64,000 bases of DNA from Corallincola holothuriorum (GTDB lineage: Bacteria > Pseudomonadota > Gammaproteobacteria > Enterobacterales > Neiellaceae): contig NZ_QPID01000013.1 of assembly GCF_003336225.1 (NCBI RefSeq), positions 62,001-126,000 of the forward strand, in the 5' to 3' direction. The notes beneath the pieces were generated by a model that worked only from the letters and a program-made list of their open reading frames with translations, searched no databases and had not been told where the DNA came from. Positions 47,079 to 58,413 of the stretch are shown one piece after another (position 1 is the first letter of the stretch; every line of letters starts with the position of its first letter). The position numbers were made by a program, and so were the translations under genes.

Positions 47079-48422
47079 TCAGGCTTTAACCGACTCTTCT
47101 ACTTGAGTAGCAATCTGCTGCGCACATTGCTTAACCAGCGCGGCATCTTCGCCTTCAACCATCACTCGGATCAAGGGTTCCGTGCCGGACTTGCGAAGTA
47201 ACACACGCCCTTTATCAGCTAACGCCTTCTCAGCGTCTTGCACAGACTTTTGAACGCTTTCAGCAGCAAGCGGATCCGCACCTTGTGGATAGCGAACATT
47301 GATGAGTAACTGCGGGTATTTTTTCATCCCTTTGCGCAGCTCTTTCAGCTCAAGATGCGAGTTTTGCATTGCCGTTAACACACGCAATGCGGCAACAATA
47401 CCGTCGCCCGTGCTGGTATGGGCTAAGTTAATAATATGACCAGAGCCTTCACCGCCGATGGACCACCCCTTCTCAAGCAGCGCCTCCATCACATAACGGT
47501 CACCCACTTTAGCGCGTACGAAAGGAATGCCGAGCTCGCGTAAGGCAACTTCCATCCCCAGGTTACTCATCAAGGTGCCAACCACACCACCTTTCAGCGA
47601 ACCATTACGCAGCTCATCTCTGGCAATGATATAAACCAGCTCGTCACCGTCGACAACAACACCATCCCGGTCAACCATCATCACTCGGTCACCGTCACCA
47701 TCAAATGCAATACCCAGATCGGCCTGATGTTCAACCACAGCCTTGCTGATCGCATCCATCGCCGTGGCGCCACACTTCTCATTGATATTCACACCGTCAG
47801 GAGAGATACCAATTGGGATCACTTCCGCGCCCAGTTCGGAAAATACAGCAGGTGCAATATGGTAAGTAGCACCATTCGCGCAATCGACAACAATCTTCAT
47901 CCCAACCAAAGACATACCTGAGGGGAAGTTGCTTTTACAAAACTCGATATAGCGCCCTGCCGCATCATCAATACGGATCGCTTTACCTAATTTTTCACAA
48001 TCAACGCAAGTCAGCGGCTTATCCAGTTCGGCTTCAATCGCTAACTCAAGATCGTCATCAAGCTTGGTGCCATCTGCTGAGAAAAACTTTATGCCGTTAT
48101 CATAAAACGGGTTATGGGATGCACTGATCACGATCCCCGCTTCGGCTCGGAATGTTCTTGCTAGGTAAGCAATCGCAGGGGTTGGCATAGGACCTGTAAA
48201 CGCGGCCTTTAGCCCGGCAGCGGCCAATCCGGCCTCAAGAGCCGATTCCAACATGTAGTTGGAGATACGGGTATCCTTACCTATCAAGACGGTTCGGCTA
48301 CCCTCTTTCGCCAAAATACGGCCTGCAGCCCAGCCCAATTTTAAGAAAAATTCAGGGGTAATCGGAAACTCTCCAACTCGCCCTCGGACGCCATCGGTAC
48401 CAAAATATTTACGTTCGCTCAC
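47079..48422 (-). CDS. glmM: Phosphoglucosamine mutase GlmM
   Basis: GlmM interconverts glucosamine 6-phosphate and 1-phosphate for UDP-GlcNAc synthesis. The 447-residue product has [20 protein letters not shown] and the phosphoserine Ser102 in [17 protein letters not shown]. It has the metal loop [16 protein letters not shown] and the phosphate-binding loop [16 protein letters not shown]. Start is a GTG at 48422 behind AGGAG in the folP 3' end. The folP-glmM pair follows the E. coli order. Confidence 0.97.
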   Translation of the reverse strand: MSERKYFGTDGVRGRVGEFPITPEFFLKLGWAAGRILAKEGSRTVLIGKDTRISNYMLESALEAGLAAAGLKAAFTGPMPTPAIAYLARTFRAEAGIVISASHNPFYDNGIKFFSADGTKLDDDLELAIEAELDKPLTCVDCEKLGKAIRIDDAAGRYIEFCKSNFPSGMSLVGMKIVVDCANGATYHIAPAVFSELGAEVIPIGISPDGVNINEKCGATAMDAISKAVVEHQADLGIAFDGDGDRVMMVDRDGVVVDGDELVYIIARDELRNGSLKGGVVGTLMSNLGMEVALRELGIPFVRAKVGDRYVMEALLEKGWSIGGEGSGHIINLAHTSTGDGIVAALRVLTAMQNSHLELKELRKGMKKYPQLLINVRYPQGADPLAAESVQKSVQDAEKALADKGRVLLRKSGTEPLIRVMVEGEDAALVKQCAQQIATQVEESVKA

Positions 48423-49259
48423 CTAAACACTCTCCTGTAGCGTTGCTCGCACTATATTCATAGCCTCAACGGTTTCTTTGACATCATGTACTCTGACGAT
48501 GTGACAGCCTTTCATTGCCGCAATAACAGCACCGGCAACACTGCCAATCACACGTTCAGAAATATCATTGTTGAGCACCTGGCCGATCATGCTCTTACGA
48601 GATAATCCGACCAATAGTGGACGATCAAGTTCATGAAACTGATCCAACTGATTAAGTAACTGGTAATTGTGATCGCCACTTTTTCCGAAACCAAACCCGG
48701 GATCGATAAGAATTCGACTACGCTCGATACCTGCATTCACGCATTCATCAATACGGTCTTCGAAAAAATGGCGGATATCAGAGATTAAGTCCCCATACTG
48801 CGGGGTATCCTGCATTGTACGGGGCTCCCCTTGCATGTGCATAAGACACACAGGAACGCGACTTGCAGCAACCGCCTGCAATGCGCCAGGGGCTTGTAAT
48901 GCGCGAACATCGTTGATCAGATCCGCACCCGCTGAAATGCCTTGACTTATCACCTCAGCCTTACTGGTATCAAGCGAGACCAAAACATCCAAATTCGCCT
49001 TTACAGCCTCAATCACTGGGATCACACGAACTAGCTCTTGGTCCACAGAGACGGCGTCGGCACCCGGACGTGTCGACTCTCCTCCGATATCAATAAATGT
49101 CGCGCCTGCAGCTACCATCGCCTCAGCTTGCCTGAGTGCCGCATCCAACTGGCCATACTTACCGCCATCAGAAAAAGAGTCGGGCGTTACATTAAGTATT
49201 CCCATGACCTGAGGCGCTTTTAATACCAAGCAGCGATCTGAAAATTTAATCCGATACAC
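48423..49259 (-). CDS. folP: Dihydropteroate synthase FolP
   Basis: FolP condenses p-aminobenzoate with hydroxymethyl-dihydropterin pyrophosphate and is the sulfonamide target. The 278-residue product has VMGILNVTPDSFSDGGKYGQ, FIDIGGESTRPGADAVSVDQ, DLINDVRALQAPGAL and LIDPGFGFGKSGDHNYQLLN. The C-terminal VRVHDVKETVEAM is also typical. Start is a GTG at 49259. An intrinsic terminator separates it from ftsH upstream, so it probably has its own promoter or depends on read-through. Confidence 0.95.
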   Translation of the reverse strand: MYRIKFSDRCLVLKAPQVMGILNVTPDSFSDGGKYGQLDAALRQAEAMVAAGATFIDIGGESTRPGADAVSVDQELVRVIPVIEAVKANLDVLVSLDTSKAEVISQGISAGADLINDVRALQAPGALQAVAASRVPVCLMHMQGEPRTMQDTPQYGDLISDIRHFFEDRIDECVNAGIERSRILIDPGFGFGKSGDHNYQLLNQLDQFHELDRPLLVGLSRKSMIGQVLNNDISERVIGSVAGAVIAAMKGCHIVRVHDVKETVEAMNIVRATLQESV

Positions 49260-49282
49260 AGTTGCAACTCTATTCGCTAAAT

Positions 49283-49310
49283 GTAAAAACGCCCTGTATC
49301 AACAGGGCGG
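49283..49310 (-). terminator. Intrinsic terminator between ftsH and folP
   Basis: On the minus strand CGCCCTGT/ACAGGGCG with a four-base loop is followed by T5, 25 bases after the ftsH stop. It should reduce ftsH transcription into folP. Confidence 0.82.
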
Positions 49311-49334
49311 ATTTTATTCTAAAACCAAAACAAA

Positions 49335-51254
49335 CTATTTCGCTGGCGCATCATCCGGTGTTACAGACGGTGGCACAGACGCTTCATCGGTACTGGCTGA
49401 CGCACTGCCTGTATCAGAATCATCAGAGCTATCACTATCAACCCAATCCGCAGGTTCACGCACGTCAACGCGTGCCATCAGGTCATCGATCTGCTTCGCA
49501 TCGATAGTCTCATACTTCATCAACGCATCTTTCATCGCGTGCAAAATATCGAGATTATCATTAAGGATCTGCAGGGAACGCGTGTAGTTGCGATCGATAA
49601 CACGCTTAATCTCTTCATCAATGGCACGTGCCGTCTCATCAGACATATGCTTAGCTTTCGCCACACTACGTCCCAAGAACACTTCGCCCTCTTCTTCGGC
49701 GTAGAGCAAAGGTCCCATCTTTTCAGACAAGCCCCATTGGGTCACCATCTTGCGCGCTAAATCAGTCGCTCGCTCGATGTCATTTGATGCGCCGGTTGTC
49801 ACCTTCTCGGCACCAAAAATTATCTCTTCCGCCAAACGTCCACCAAACAGGCTGGAGATCATACTCTCTAAGTGCTGCTTGCTGTAACTAACACGATCTT
49901 GCTCTGGCAGGTACATGGTCACACCCAGCGCTCGACCACGAGGGATAATACTGACCTTGTAAACCGGATCATGCTCAGGTACTAAGCGACCGACAATCGC
50001 GTGACCCGCTTCATGATAAGCGGTCATCGTTTTCTCATCTTCACTCATCACCATGGACTTACGTTCGGTGCCCATCAGGATCTTATCCTTGGCCTTTTCG
50101 AACTCTTCCATCGCGACCAAGCGCTTGTCACCTCGAGCAGCGAACAAAGCCGCTTCATTGACCAAGTTAGCTAGATCAGCACCGGAGAAGCCTGGCGTAC
50201 CACGGGCGATGACAGAAGCTTTCACATCGTCCGCAAGCGGCACTTTGCGCATATGTACTTTAAGAATTTGCTCGCGACCACGGATGTCCGGCAGACCAAC
50301 GGTTACCTGGCGGTCAAAACGGCCAGGACGCAGTAAAGCAGGGTCTAAAACGTCAGGACGGTTAGTAGCAGCAATAACAATAATGCCCTCATGCCCTTCA
50401 AAGCCATCCATCTCAACCAACATCTGGTTCAATGTCTGCTCACGCTCATCATGACCACCGCCTAAACCCGCGCCACGCTGACGACCTACCGCATCGATCT
50501 CATCGATAAAGATGATGCATGGTGCCGCTTTCTTGGCTTGCTCGAACATATCTCGAACACGGGATGCACCAACACCAACGAACATCTCAACGAAATCTGA
50601 GCCAGAAATGGTGAAGAAAGGAACTTTAGCTTCGCCGGCAATCGCTTTAGCTAACAGCGTCTTACCTGTACCAGGAGGGCCAATCAACAGCACACCTGTC
50701 GGGATCTTGCCGCCGAGCTTCTGAAACTTGGAAGGTTCGCGAAGATAATCGACTAATTCACCGACCTCTTCTTTCGCTTCGTCGCAGCCCGCGACATCAG
50801 AAAAAGTCGCTTTGACTTGGTCTTCGTTCATCAACCGCGCTTTGCTCTTACCAAACGACATGGCACCTTTGCCACCGCCGCCCTGCATTTGGCGCATGAA
50901 GAAGATCCAAACACCGATCAACAGCAGCATGGGGAACCAAGAGATGAAAATCTGCGCCAAGAAGCTTTGCTGCTCCTCTGGCGTACCAACCACTTTCACC
51001 TTTGCTTTCAGCAGCTCATTCATGAGCGCTTCGTCGTACATTGGAAGCACAGTCTCAAACGACTCGTTACCGCCGGTCAGGCCAGTAATTGTCTTGCCAT
51101 CGATCCTAACTTCTCTAACTTGGCCGTTATTAACCTGCTCAATGAACTGGGTGTAATCGATGGTCTTTCCAGCACTATCTTTTGTGGAAATACCTTGCAC
51201 TACAGACATTAAAACAACTGCAATGACTAGCCAAAGAATGAGATTTTTTGCCAT
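49335..51254 (-). CDS. ftsH: ATP-dependent zinc metalloprotease FtsH
   Basis: FtsH degrades membrane and some cytosolic proteins at the inner membrane. The 639-residue product has two N-terminal membrane segments (residues about 3-22 and 98-120). The AAA+ domain has Walker [21 protein letters not shown], Walker [13 protein letters not shown] and the SRH around [11 protein letters not shown]. The protease domain has the zinc motif HEAGH, with Glu415 catalytic. The C-terminal tail is Asp/Ser rich ([20 protein letters not shown]). The ATG at 51254 matches [15 protein letters not shown]. It follows rlmE, as in E. coli. Confidence 0.97.
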   Translation of the reverse strand: MAKNLILWLVIAVVLMSVVQGISTKDSAGKTIDYTQFIEQVNNGQVREVRIDGKTITGLTGGNESFETVLPMYDEALMNELLKAKVKVVGTPEEQQSFLAQIFISWFPMLLLIGVWIFFMRQMQGGGGKGAMSFGKSKARLMNEDQVKATFSDVAGCDEAKEEVGELVDYLREPSKFQKLGGKIPTGVLLIGPPGTGKTLLAKAIAGEAKVPFFTISGSDFVEMFVGVGASRVRDMFEQAKKAAPCIIFIDEIDAVGRQRGAGLGGGHDEREQTLNQMLVEMDGFEGHEGIIVIAATNRPDVLDPALLRPGRFDRQVTVGLPDIRGREQILKVHMRKVPLADDVKASVIARGTPGFSGADLANLVNEAALFAARGDKRLVAMEEFEKAKDKILMGTERKSMVMSEDEKTMTAYHEAGHAIVGRLVPEHDPVYKVSIIPRGRALGVTMYLPEQDRVSYSKQHLESMISSLFGGRLAEEIIFGAEKVTTGASNDIERATDLARKMVTQWGLSEKMGPLLYAEEEGEVFLGRSVAKAKHMSDETARAIDEEIKRVIDRNYTRSLQILNDNLDILHAMKDALMKYETIDAKQIDDLMARVDVREPADWVDSDSSDDSDTGSASASTDEASVPPSVTPDDAPAK

Positions 51255-51308
51255 ATCGCTCAAGGGTGCTGCCTCTTCGCCGCAATAACTTAACTAAACG
51301 CTAGGGTA

Positions 51309-51938
51309 CTACAGTTTGTAACCGCTAGCCACGATGTAAACCTCCCGGGAGCGAGCCCGCGAGGAATCAGGTTTTCTAATCTTAACGCTTGTAAATGCAG
51401 ACCGCACATTTTGCAAAAAGTTATCAAAGCCATCGCCTTGAAAAACTTTCACCACAAACCTGCCATTGGCGGCCAACACTTGATGACACATATCCAAAGC
51501 CAGCTCAATCAAATATATTGACCGAGACTGATCAACGGTGCCATGACCACTCATGTTTGGCGCCATATCAGACAAAACAAGATCGACTTTGTCATCTCCC
51601 ACATAGTCGAGTAACGCAGTTAATACGTTCTCTTCACGAAAATCACCCTGTAAAAAGGCCACGCCAGCAATCGGGTCCATGGGTAAAATATCGCAGGCGA
51701 TCACTCGCCCTGATTCACCCACCAATTCGGCGGCCAATTGTGACCAGCCCCCAGGTGCTGCACCTAAATCTACGACGGTGTCCCCTGAACGGATTAATTT
51801 ATCTTGCTGCTGTAGCTCTTCGAGCTTAAATACAGCACGACTACGCAGGCCCCTTTTCTGAGCCTCCTGGACATATTTGTCATCAAAATGCTCCTTGATC
51901 CAGCGGCTACTGCTGGCTGAGCGCTTCTTTTTACTCAT
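51309..51938 (-). CDS. rlmE: 23S rRNA 2'-O-methyltransferase RlmE
   Basis: RlmE (FtsJ/RrmJ) methylates U2552 of 23S rRNA. The 209-residue product starts [20 protein letters not shown] and has the SAM site [20 protein letters not shown], catalytic residues in [20 protein letters not shown] and [14 protein letters not shown], and the last acid in [20 protein letters not shown]. It precedes ftsH and diverges from yhbY, the common arrangement. Confidence 0.96.
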   Translation of the reverse strand: MSKKKRSASSSRWIKEHFDDKYVQEAQKRGLRSRAVFKLEELQQQDKLIRSGDTVVDLGAAPGGWSQLAAELVGESGRVIACDILPMDPIAGVAFLQGDFREENVLTALLDYVGDDKVDLVLSDMAPNMSGHGTVDQSRSIYLIELALDMCHQVLAANGRFVVKVFQGDGFDNFLQNVRSAFTSVKIRKPDSSRARSREVYIVASGYKL

Positions 51939-52023
51939 CTATTCTGTGATCACAATTAGTAGTTATCTAGTTAATGGAGGTAAACTATAGCGGATTCAAG
52001 TAAAGCGACAAAAAAGAGCGGTC

Positions 52024-52320
52024 ATGCAACTAACAAACAAGCAAAAACAATTTTTAAAATCGATGGCCCATTCATTGCGCCCAGTCGTGCTCCTTGGGGC
52101 TAACGGATTAACAGAAGGTGTATTGGCCGAGATAGAAATAGCACTCGCCCACCATGAATTAATCAAAGTGAAGCTACCTGGCGATGATCGCGAAATGCGT
52201 AATGCTGTGATCGATGCCATTGTGCGCGAGACAAACGCAGTCAAAGTCCAGTTAATCGGTAAAACAGTGATTTTGTATCGTCCAAGCGATGATAAGAAAA
52301 TCGAACTACCTAAAAAGTAG
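52024..52320 (+). CDS. yhbY: Ribosome assembly RNA-binding protein YhbY
   Basis: YhbY is a CRM-domain protein associated with pre-50S particles. The 98-residue product has LTNKQKQFLKSMAHSLRPVV, LLGANGLTEGVLAEIEIALA and HHELIKVKLPGDDREMRNAV, with the QLIGKTVILYRPS end. This is the standard CRM fold and the length is normal. It diverges from rlmE and converges on greA. Confidence 0.93.
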   Translation: MQLTNKQKQFLKSMAHSLRPVVLLGANGLTEGVLAEIEIALAHHELIKVKLPGDDREMRNAVIDAIVRETNAVKVQLIGKTVILYRPSDDKKIELPKK

Positions 52321-52333
52321 GCACCTAACGATC

Positions 52334-52361
52334 AAAAAAGGCCGCATTAGCGGCCTTTTTT
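52334..52361. terminator. Bidirectional terminator between yhbY and greA
   Basis: AAAAAAGGCCGC and GCGGCCTTTTTT pair with loop ATTA in the gap between the convergent stops. Confidence 0.9.
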
Positions 52362-52374
52362 ATCAAGCGTTCGA

Positions 52375-52851
52375 TTAGATATACTCGATTTCAACAATCT
52401 CGTACTCAACGACACCATTTGGCGTCTTAACCTCAGCCACATCATCGATTTCTTTACCGATAAATGCTCTGGCAATGGGTGAATTAACACTCACCAGATT
52501 CTGCTTAATATCAGCCTCATCATCGCCAACAATACGGTAAGTCGATTCAACATCCGAATCGATATTGAGAACCTTAACCGTCGCGCCAAAGATTACTTTG
52601 CCGTTATTAGGCACCTTAGTCACGTCAATGATTTGGGCATTCGATAGTTTCGCTTCAATCTCTTGAATGCGCCCTTCACAGAAGCCCTGCTGCTCGCGAG
52701 CAGCGTGGTACTCTGCGTTTTCTTTCAAATCACCATGCTCTCGAGCATCCGCAATAGCGGCAATGATTTTCGGACGACGCTCAGACTTAAGGTAGTTAAG
52801 CTCACTCCGCAGCGCATCTGCGCCAGCGGTTGTCATAGGTATTTTGATCAT
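52375..52851 (-). CDS. greA: Transcript cleavage factor GreA
   Basis: GreA rescues backtracked RNA polymerase by stimulating transcript cleavage. The 158-residue product has the coiled-coil N-terminus with the two acidic tip residues ([40 protein letters not shown]) and the C-terminal globular FKBP-like part ([20 protein letters not shown]). Its ATG overlaps the carB stop by one base, so it is probably translated with the carAB message. Confidence 0.96.
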   Translation of the reverse strand: MIKIPMTTAGADALRSELNYLKSERRPKIIAAIADAREHGDLKENAEYHAAREQQGFCEGRIQEIEAKLSNAQIIDVTKVPNNGKVIFGATVKVLNIDSDVESTYRIVGDDEADIKQNLVSVNSPIARAFIGKEIDDVAEVKTPNGVVEYEIVEIEYI

Positions 52852-55800
52852 TACTTAGCTGCTTTCTTATGTAACTCTTGCACTGAGATCACAGAGCTTC
52901 TGTCATCTACGGTGTGCGCCATACAGGTCGCGAACGCGCCATTAAGGGTCGTAGTGTAGTTCACTTGCTGACGCAGTGCTGCACGACGCAGAGGCACTGA
53001 ATCTACAATTGTCTGACGACCTTCAGTGGTGTTAACTATATAGCTGTACTCACCGTTCTTCAGACGATCAAGGATGTGAGGACGGCCTTCGTGTACCTTG
53101 TTAACTAAACGAGGATTAACACCGGCTTCACCAAGCACCACGGCAGTACCATGGGTCGCATCCAATTCGTAGCCCAACTCAACCAAGCGCTTCGCTAAAT
53201 CAACCACCCGCTTCTTATCACTATCGCGAACAGACAGCAGAGCTCGACCAGCTTTACGTGGCGGGTTCTTGTTGGCACCTAACTCCGCCTTGGCAAAAGC
53301 TTCAGCGAACGTTTCTCCAACACCCATCACCTCGCCAGTAGAACGCATCTCTGGACCGAGGATAGGATCAACACCAGGGAACTTGTTAAACGGCAGCACC
53401 ACTTCTTTCACTGAGTAATACGGTGGCACCACTTCAGATGTCACACCTTGATCCGCCAAGCTCTGACCGACCATGACACGCGCAGCCACCTTGGCTAAAG
53501 CAACGCCGGTCGCTTTCGAAACAAATGGTACAGTACGAGCACCACGAGGATTCACCTCAATCAGGTAGATCTCATCGTCTTTGACTGCAAACTGCACATT
53601 CATCAAACCAACAACACCGAGCTCAAGCGCCAATTTCCGTACTTGCTCACGCATGCGATCTTGGACATCAGCACTTAGTGTGTAAGGTGGCAACGAACAA
53701 CCGGAATCACCTGAGTGAACACCTGCTTGCTCGATATGCTCCATGATCCCGCCGATCACCACATCTTTGCCATCACAAATAGCATCGATATCGATCTCAA
53801 TGGCGTCATCAAGGAAGCGATCTAACAGCACTGGTGACTCATTTGACACGCTCACCGCTTCGTTGAAGTAACGGCGCAAGTCAATCTCATCGTAAACAAT
53901 CTCCATGGCGCGGCCACCGAGTACATAGGAGGGGCGTACAACCAATGGATAAGTGATCTTTTCAGCCAACGCGACCGCTTCTTCCAATGCCGTTACAGTT
54001 GCATTCTCTGGCTGCTTCAAGCCAAGCCGCTCAACTGCTTGCTGGAAACGTTCACGATCTTCAGCACGGTCAATTGCATCTGGGCTGGTACCGATAATTG
54101 GTACCCCTGCCGCTTCGAGTGCTCGCGCCAGCTTAAGTGGTGTTTGACCACCGTACTGTACGATCACCCCTTTAGGCTTCTCGACACGGACAATCTCCAA
54201 CACATCTTCCAGTGTGACCGGCTCAAAATAAAGGCGATCAGAGGTGTCATAATCGGTAGAAACCGTTTCAGGGTTACAGTTAACCATGATGGTTTCATAA
54301 CCATCTTCACGCATTGCCAATGCCGCATGTACACAGCAATAATCGAACTCGATACCCTGGCCAATGCGGTTTGGTCCGCCACCTATAACCATGATTTTAT
54401 CATTGTCAGTCGGATCGGCTTCGCACTCTTCATCATAAGTCGAGTACATATACGCGGTGTCAGTTGAAAATTCTGCAGCGCAGGTATCGACGCGCTTGTA
54501 TACAGGGAAGATTTCATGACGTGTACGTAGCTTACGCAGTTCAGCTTCAGAGACACCTAGTAAGGTCGCCAAACGGGCATCGGCAAAACCTTTACGCTTC
54601 AAGCCGCGCAACAAGTCAGCCGTCAAGCCAGCCATACCCAGCTCTTTCAGGTTCTTCTCTTCGCTGATAAGGTCTTCGATCTGTACTAAGAACCAACGAT
54701 CGACGTTGGTCAACTTAAACACTTCGTCAAGGCTCATGCCCGCACGGAATGCGTCGCCTATGTACCAGATACGATCCGCACCCGGCTCTTGTAATTCATG
54801 ACGGATCTTCGATTTCGCTTCGGCATCGTCCAAATTGACGATAGGATCAAAGCCGGTGGCACCCACTTCAAGCCCACGCAACGCTTTCTGCAGAGATTCC
54901 TGCTGGTTACGGCCAATAGCCATCACTTCGCCAACAGACTTCATCTGCGTCGTTAGACGATCATTCGCACCGGCAAATTTTTCGAAGTTAAACCGCGGTA
55001 CCTTGGTAACAACATAATCGATAGCAGGTTCAAAACTCGCTGGAGTTTTACCACCCGTGATATCATTAAGTAGCTCATCAAGGGTATAACCCACTGCCAA
55101 CTTGGCAGCGACTTTAGCGATAGGAAAGCCGGTAGCTTTTGAAGCCAGCGCAGACGAACGGCTCACTCGCGGGTTCATCTCAATAATCACCATACGACCA
55201 TCAGCCGGATTAACACCGAACTGAACGTTCGAGCCGCCAGTTTCTACACCGATCTCACGCAATACCGCCATCGATGCATTACGCATCAACTGATACTCTT
55301 TGTCAGTCAGTGTTTGCGCTGGCGCGACAGTGATAGAGTCACCCGTGTGCACACCCATGGCGTCAAAGTTTTCGATGGAACAGACGATGATGCAGTTGTC
55401 ATTTCGATCCCGCACCACTTCCATCTCATACTCTTTCCAGCCGATCAATGATTCATCAATCAACAATTCACTGGTCGGAGAAAGCTCTAAACCGCCGCTA
55501 CAGATGTCATCGAACTCTTCGATGTTATAGGCAATACCACCACCCGAGCCGCCCATGGTAAACGAAGGGCGAATAATACAAGGGAAGCCAATTCGCGACA
55601 GAACATCATGGGCTTCGTCCATGGTATGCGCGGTTTCTGCACGAGGCGTTTCCAGACCAATGGCCTTCATCGCCTTATCAAAGCGGTCACGATCTTCAGC
55701 TTTATCGATGGCGTCGGCAGTTGCGCCAATCATCTCAACGCCAAATTTCTCCAGCACGCCTTCACGTTCGAGTTCCAAGGCACAGTTCAGTGCCGTCTGG

Positions 55801-56075
55801 CCACCCATCGTCGGCAATACAGCATCTGGACGCTCTTTCTCGATGATCTTAGCAACCACTTCCCAGTGAATCGGTTCGATGTAGGTAGCATCGGCCATCT
55901 CCGGGTCAGTCATGATAGTCGCCGGGTTTGAGTTCACCAGAACAACCCGGTAGCCCTCTTCCCGAAGCGCCTTACACGCCTGCGCGCCTGAATAGTCAAA
56001 TTCACAGGCCTGCCCGATCACAATCGGACCAGCGCCAAGAATCAATATGCTTTGTATGTCTGTACGTTTTGGCAT
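52851..56075 (-). CDS. carB: Carbamoyl phosphate synthase large subunit
   Basis: CarB makes carbamoyl phosphate for arginine and pyrimidines. The 1074-residue product has duplicated ATP-grasp halves. The first has [20 protein letters not shown] and [15 protein letters not shown]; the second has [20 protein letters not shown] and [18 protein letters not shown]-terminal MGS-like allosteric domain follows (residues about 935-1074), including [20 protein letters not shown]. It is 23 bases downstream of carA. Confidence 0.97.
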   Translation of the reverse strand: MPKRTDIQSILILGAGPIVIGQACEFDYSGAQACKALREEGYRVVLVNSNPATIMTDPEMADATYIEPIHWEVVAKIIEKERPDAVLPTMGGQTALNCALELEREGVLEKFGVEMIGATADAIDKAEDRDRFDKAMKAIGLETPRAETAHTMDEAHDVLSRIGFPCIIRPSFTMGGSGGGIAYNIEEFDDICSGGLELSPTSELLIDESLIGWKEYEMEVVRDRNDNCIIVCSIENFDAMGVHTGDSITVAPAQTLTDKEYQLMRNASMAVLREIGVETGGSNVQFGVNPADGRMVIIEMNPRVSRSSALASKATGFPIAKVAAKLAVGYTLDELLNDITGGKTPASFEPAIDYVVTKVPRFNFEKFAGANDRLTTQMKSVGEVMAIGRNQQESLQKALRGLEVGATGFDPIVNLDDAEAKSKIRHELQEPGADRIWYIGDAFRAGMSLDEVFKLTNVDRWFLVQIEDLISEEKNLKELGMAGLTADLLRGLKRKGFADARLATLLGVSEAELRKLRTRHEIFPVYKRVDTCAAEFSTDTAYMYSTYDEECEADPTDNDKIMVIGGGPNRIGQGIEFDYCCVHAALAMREDGYETIMVNCNPETVSTDYDTSDRLYFEPVTLEDVLEIVRVEKPKGVIVQYGGQTPLKLARALEAAGVPIIGTSPDAIDRAEDRERFQQAVERLGLKQPENATVTALEEAVALAEKITYPLVVRPSYVLGGRAMEIVYDEIDLRRYFNEAVSVSNESPVLLDRFLDDAIEIDIDAICDGKDVVIGGIMEHIEQAGVHSGDSGCSLPPYTLSADVQDRMREQVRKLALELGVVGLMNVQFAVKDDEIYLIEVNPRGARTVPFVSKATGVALAKVAARVMVGQSLADQGVTSEVVPPYYSVKEVVLPFNKFPGVDPILGPEMRSTGEVMGVGETFAEAFAKAELGANKNPPRKAGRALLSVRDSDKKRVVDLAKRLVELGYELDATHGTAVVLGEAGVNPRLVNKVHEGRPHILDRLKNGEYSYIVNTTEGRQTIVDSVPLRRAALRQQVNYTTTLNGAFATCMAHTVDDRSSVISVQELHKKAAK

Positions 56076-56098
56076 TGTCTACCCTTGCTGCGAATCTG

Positions 56099-57238
56099 TT
56101 ACTTGGCTTTGCGTTGTTCAATAAGTTCGATGAAATGATCGAACAGCGGCGCCGCATCATGTGGGCCGGGGCTTGCTTCAGGGTGTCCCTGAAAACTAAA
56201 CGCTGGCTTATCTGTGCGATGAATGCCTTGCAGTGACCCATCAAACAATGAGGTATGCGTTGCACGCAAAGTCTCTGGCAGTGTTGTCTCATCAGCAGCA
56301 AAACCGTGGTTCTGGCTGGTGATCATCACTACATTGTTATCATGATCTTTCACTGGGTGGTTGGCCCCGTGGTGACCAAACTTCATCTTCACCGTCTTCG
56401 CACCGCTGGCCAATGCCAGTAACTGGTGTCCGAGACAGATACCAAAGATCGGTATGTCGGTTTGCAGAAAACTCTTGATAGCAGAGATAGCGTAATCGCA
56501 AGGCTCTGGATCGCCAGGACCATTTGATAGGAAGATGCCATCAGGGTTCATAGCCAGCACATCTTCCGCAGGGGTTTGTGCAGGAACCACAGTCAAACGA
56601 CAACCTCGATCAACCAACATACGCAGAATATTGCGTTTGGCGCCAAAATCGTATGCAACCACATGGAAAGGCAATGAAGTAGCTTCCGGTGACGTGTGGC
56701 CACTACCCAATTGCCAGCTACCCGCTGTCCAACTGAATGACTCTTTAGTAGTGACCTCTTTCGCCAGATCCATTCCCTTCAATCCTGGGAATGCCAGCGC
56801 AGCCGCTTTTGCTGCTGCGTCGTCAACCGTTTCACCAGCAACAATACACCCAGCCTGAGCGCCTTTCTCTCGCAGAATACGTGTCAGTTTGCGGGTATCA
56901 ATATCGCAGATGCCGACAACGTTATTGCGCTTGAGATAATCAGAGAGCGTCTCTTCATTTCTGAAGTTGCTAGCCAACAGAGGCAGATCTCGGATAACCA
57001 GGCCTGTTGCCCAGATATTCGCAGACTCTTCATCTTCACTATTGGTACCGGTGTTACCGATATGGGGATAAGTCAGCGTGACAATTTGACGTGCATAAGA
57101 TGGATCAGTCAGTATCTCCTGATAACCGGTCATTGAAGTATTAAAAACAACTTCACCGACCGACTGACCGTCAGCGCCTATGGAACGACCGCGAAAAACA
57201 GTGCCATCAGCTAGCACCAGTAGAGCGGGTTTATTCAA
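56099..57238 (-). CDS. carA: Carbamoyl phosphate synthase small subunit
   Basis: CarA is the glutaminase subunit that feeds ammonia to CarB. I chose a TTG start at 57238, preceded by GGAGGT, giving 379 residues (E. coli 382) beginning [20 protein letters not shown] after the initiator Met. Frame residues further upstream have no ribosome site. Motifs are [20 protein letters not shown], the catalytic Cys in [18 protein letters not shown] and the His/Glu pair in [20 protein letters not shown]. Confidence 0.95.
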   Translation of the reverse strand: MNKPALLVLADGTVFRGRSIGADGQSVGEVVFNTSMTGYQEILTDPSYARQIVTLTYPHIGNTGTNSEDEESANIWATGLVIRDLPLLASNFRNEETLSDYLKRNNVVGICDIDTRKLTRILREKGAQAGCIVAGETVDDAAAKAAALAFPGLKGMDLAKEVTTKESFSWTAGSWQLGSGHTSPEATSLPFHVVAYDFGAKRNILRMLVDRGCRLTVVPAQTPAEDVLAMNPDGIFLSNGPGDPEPCDYAISAIKSFLQTDIPIFGICLGHQLLALASGAKTVKMKFGHHGANHPVKDHDNNVVMITSQNHGFAADETTLPETLRATHTSLFDGSLQGIHRTDKPAFSFQGHPEASPGPHDAAPLFDHFIELIEQRKAK

Positions 57239-57261
57239 GATAACCTCCACGTTGGCAGCAA

Positions 57262-57293
57262 AATGGGAGTAAACACAAGGTCTTACTCCCATT
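57262..57293 (-). promoter_or_regulatory. Inverted repeat in the carA leader
   Basis: A perfect 11-bp repeat AATGGGAGTAA/TTACTCCCATT with a 10-base spacer ends 23 bases before the carA start. On the RNA it would be a stable hairpin near the ribosome site. No T tract follows, so a simple attenuator is not indicated. Confidence 0.6.
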
Positions 57294-57297
57294 AACT

Positions 57298-57311
57298 GGT
57301 CTATATAGACC
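57298..57311. promoter_or_regulatory. 14-bp perfect palindrome upstream of carA
   Basis: GGTCTATATAGACC reads the same on both strands and lies just upstream of the carA leader repeat. It has the size of a half-turn dimer operator, and its TATA centre may also be a -10 element. I cannot link it to ArgR, PurR or another known regulator. Confidence 0.45.
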
Positions 57312-57454
57312 GAACAAAAACTTCTTTACCGAAACGGTGGCAAATTCCGCGCATTCTAGTACAACTCTGGGTTGACGTCTATCACAGATTTCACCATTTA
57401 CATTTTTTTAACTTTATCAGTACATTTCCGCTCGAAACGCTCAAAACTGAGGGT

Positions 57455-58279
<825 letters not shown>

Positions 58280-58377
58280 CTAATTTGAATAGTTATGCAG
58301 TATAGGTGAGTACTATACAGGGAGAAGGTAGAATTGGCGATTCGAATGTGAGCGGAAACGTTATCATGCAAATTGAA

Positions 58378-58394
58378 GGAGCCTTTTAGGCTCC
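58378..58394 (-). terminator. Hairpin after the PEP-CTERM-like gene
   Basis: GGAGCC/GGCTCC with a five-base loop lies 20 bases after the stop on the minus strand. The following TTCAATTTG is only moderately T rich. Confidence 0.45.
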
Positions 58395-58413
58395 GTCAAA
58401 CTCGCTAAGCAGA

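Noticed and set aside
51395-51829. A 144-residue plus-strand frame opposite rlmE
   Set aside because: RlmE shows clear motifs on the other strand. This frame is Pro/His/Arg-rich noise and lacks a start signal.
57239-57454. Possible T-box or attenuator peptide in the carA leader
   Set aside because: No anticodon-like bulge, no T-box core sequence and no T run after the hairpin were seen. The structure is kept only as an unexplained inverted repeat.
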